Shown in pieces: positions 5,291 through 5,314 of a stretch of 5,314 nucleotides of DNA. Every line of letters starts with the position of its first letter. Positions within the stretch are counted from its first letter, which is position 1. The position numbers and the translations under genes are program-made. The DNA is taken from positions 1 through 5,314 of the forward strand of contig JAJXXG010000286.1 of the NCBI GenBank assembly GCA_021781255.1, given 5' to 3'. Under the pieces are notes generated by a model. That model worked only from the letters and a program-made list of their open reading frames with translations, was not told the origin of the DNA and did no database searches. This DNA comes from Acidobacteriota bacterium (GTDB lineage: Bacteria; Acidobacteriota; Terriglobia; Terriglobales; Acidobacteriaceae).

Positions 5291-5314
5291 GTGCATCTAA
5301 TAGAAGAGTTGCGA
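5291..5314 (+). CDS. Possible start of a further gene (5' partial)
   Basis: GTG 5291 is preceded by AAGGA (5280-5284) with a 6-base spacing. It opens a frame reading MHLIEELR to the window edge. It lies after the preceding gene's hairpin, as expected for a new unit. Eight residues cannot establish identity. The pattern resembles the N-terminus of tyrosyl-tRNA synthetases (hydrophobic pair, then EL and a basic residue), which is only a guess. An overlapping frame from ATG 5284 is also open but has no spaced ribosome site. Confidence 0.4.

Noticed and set aside
1..5314. CRISPR array, insertion sequence, prophage, defence or biosynthetic system
   Set aside because: No regularly spaced repeats, transposase or integrase motifs, terminal inverted repeats or composition break were seen. 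The window reads as core chromosome.

Overview
The window is a GC-rich stretch of ordinary-looking bacterial chromosome with every gene on the + strand. Coding regions strongly prefer G or C at the third codon position. The organism is most likely an acidobacterium of the Acidobacteriaceae type. This rests on the small exported protein with the GWISDSMCGAKHAG-type N-terminus, a family I associate with that group, and on the look of the DprA and TopA proteins. It is an inference from memory, not a database result.

Layout. (1) Positions 1-29 may hold the last codons of an upstream gene whose TGA overlaps the dprA GTG start in a GTGA arrangement. (2) 26-1255 is dprA, the recombination mediator that loads RecA on incoming single-stranded DNA. 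(3) 1256-1549 is a less GC-rich gap of 294 bases. It has an imperfect hairpin plus T7 (probable dprA terminator), several inverted and direct repeats, and a 23-codon ORF running into the topA start. (4) 1556-4225 is topA, DNA topoisomerase I, with a long zinc-ribbon C-terminus. (5) 4232-4257 is an 11-bp hairpin with a GAGA tetraloop. (6) 4319-4777 encodes a 152-residue protein of unknown function. (7) 4840/4879-5202 encodes a small exported three-cysteine protein with two competing starts, each with its own Shine-Dalgarno sequence. (8) 5208-5242 is a perfect 10-bp hairpin, probably ending that unit. (9) From about 5291 a new reading frame with a good Shine-Dalgarno sequence runs off the window.

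Functionally, dprA and topA are both DNA-handling housekeeping genes, and their adjacency is seen in many bacteria. The probable terminator and long gap suggest topA also has its own transcription signals. The two downstream genes have no evident link to DNA metabolism. I found no RNA gene, CRISPR array, insertion sequence, prophage or defence system. The least explained parts are the repeat-rich leader of topA, the incomplete fifth zinc ribbon of TopA, the unknown 152-residue protein and the dual-start exported protein.
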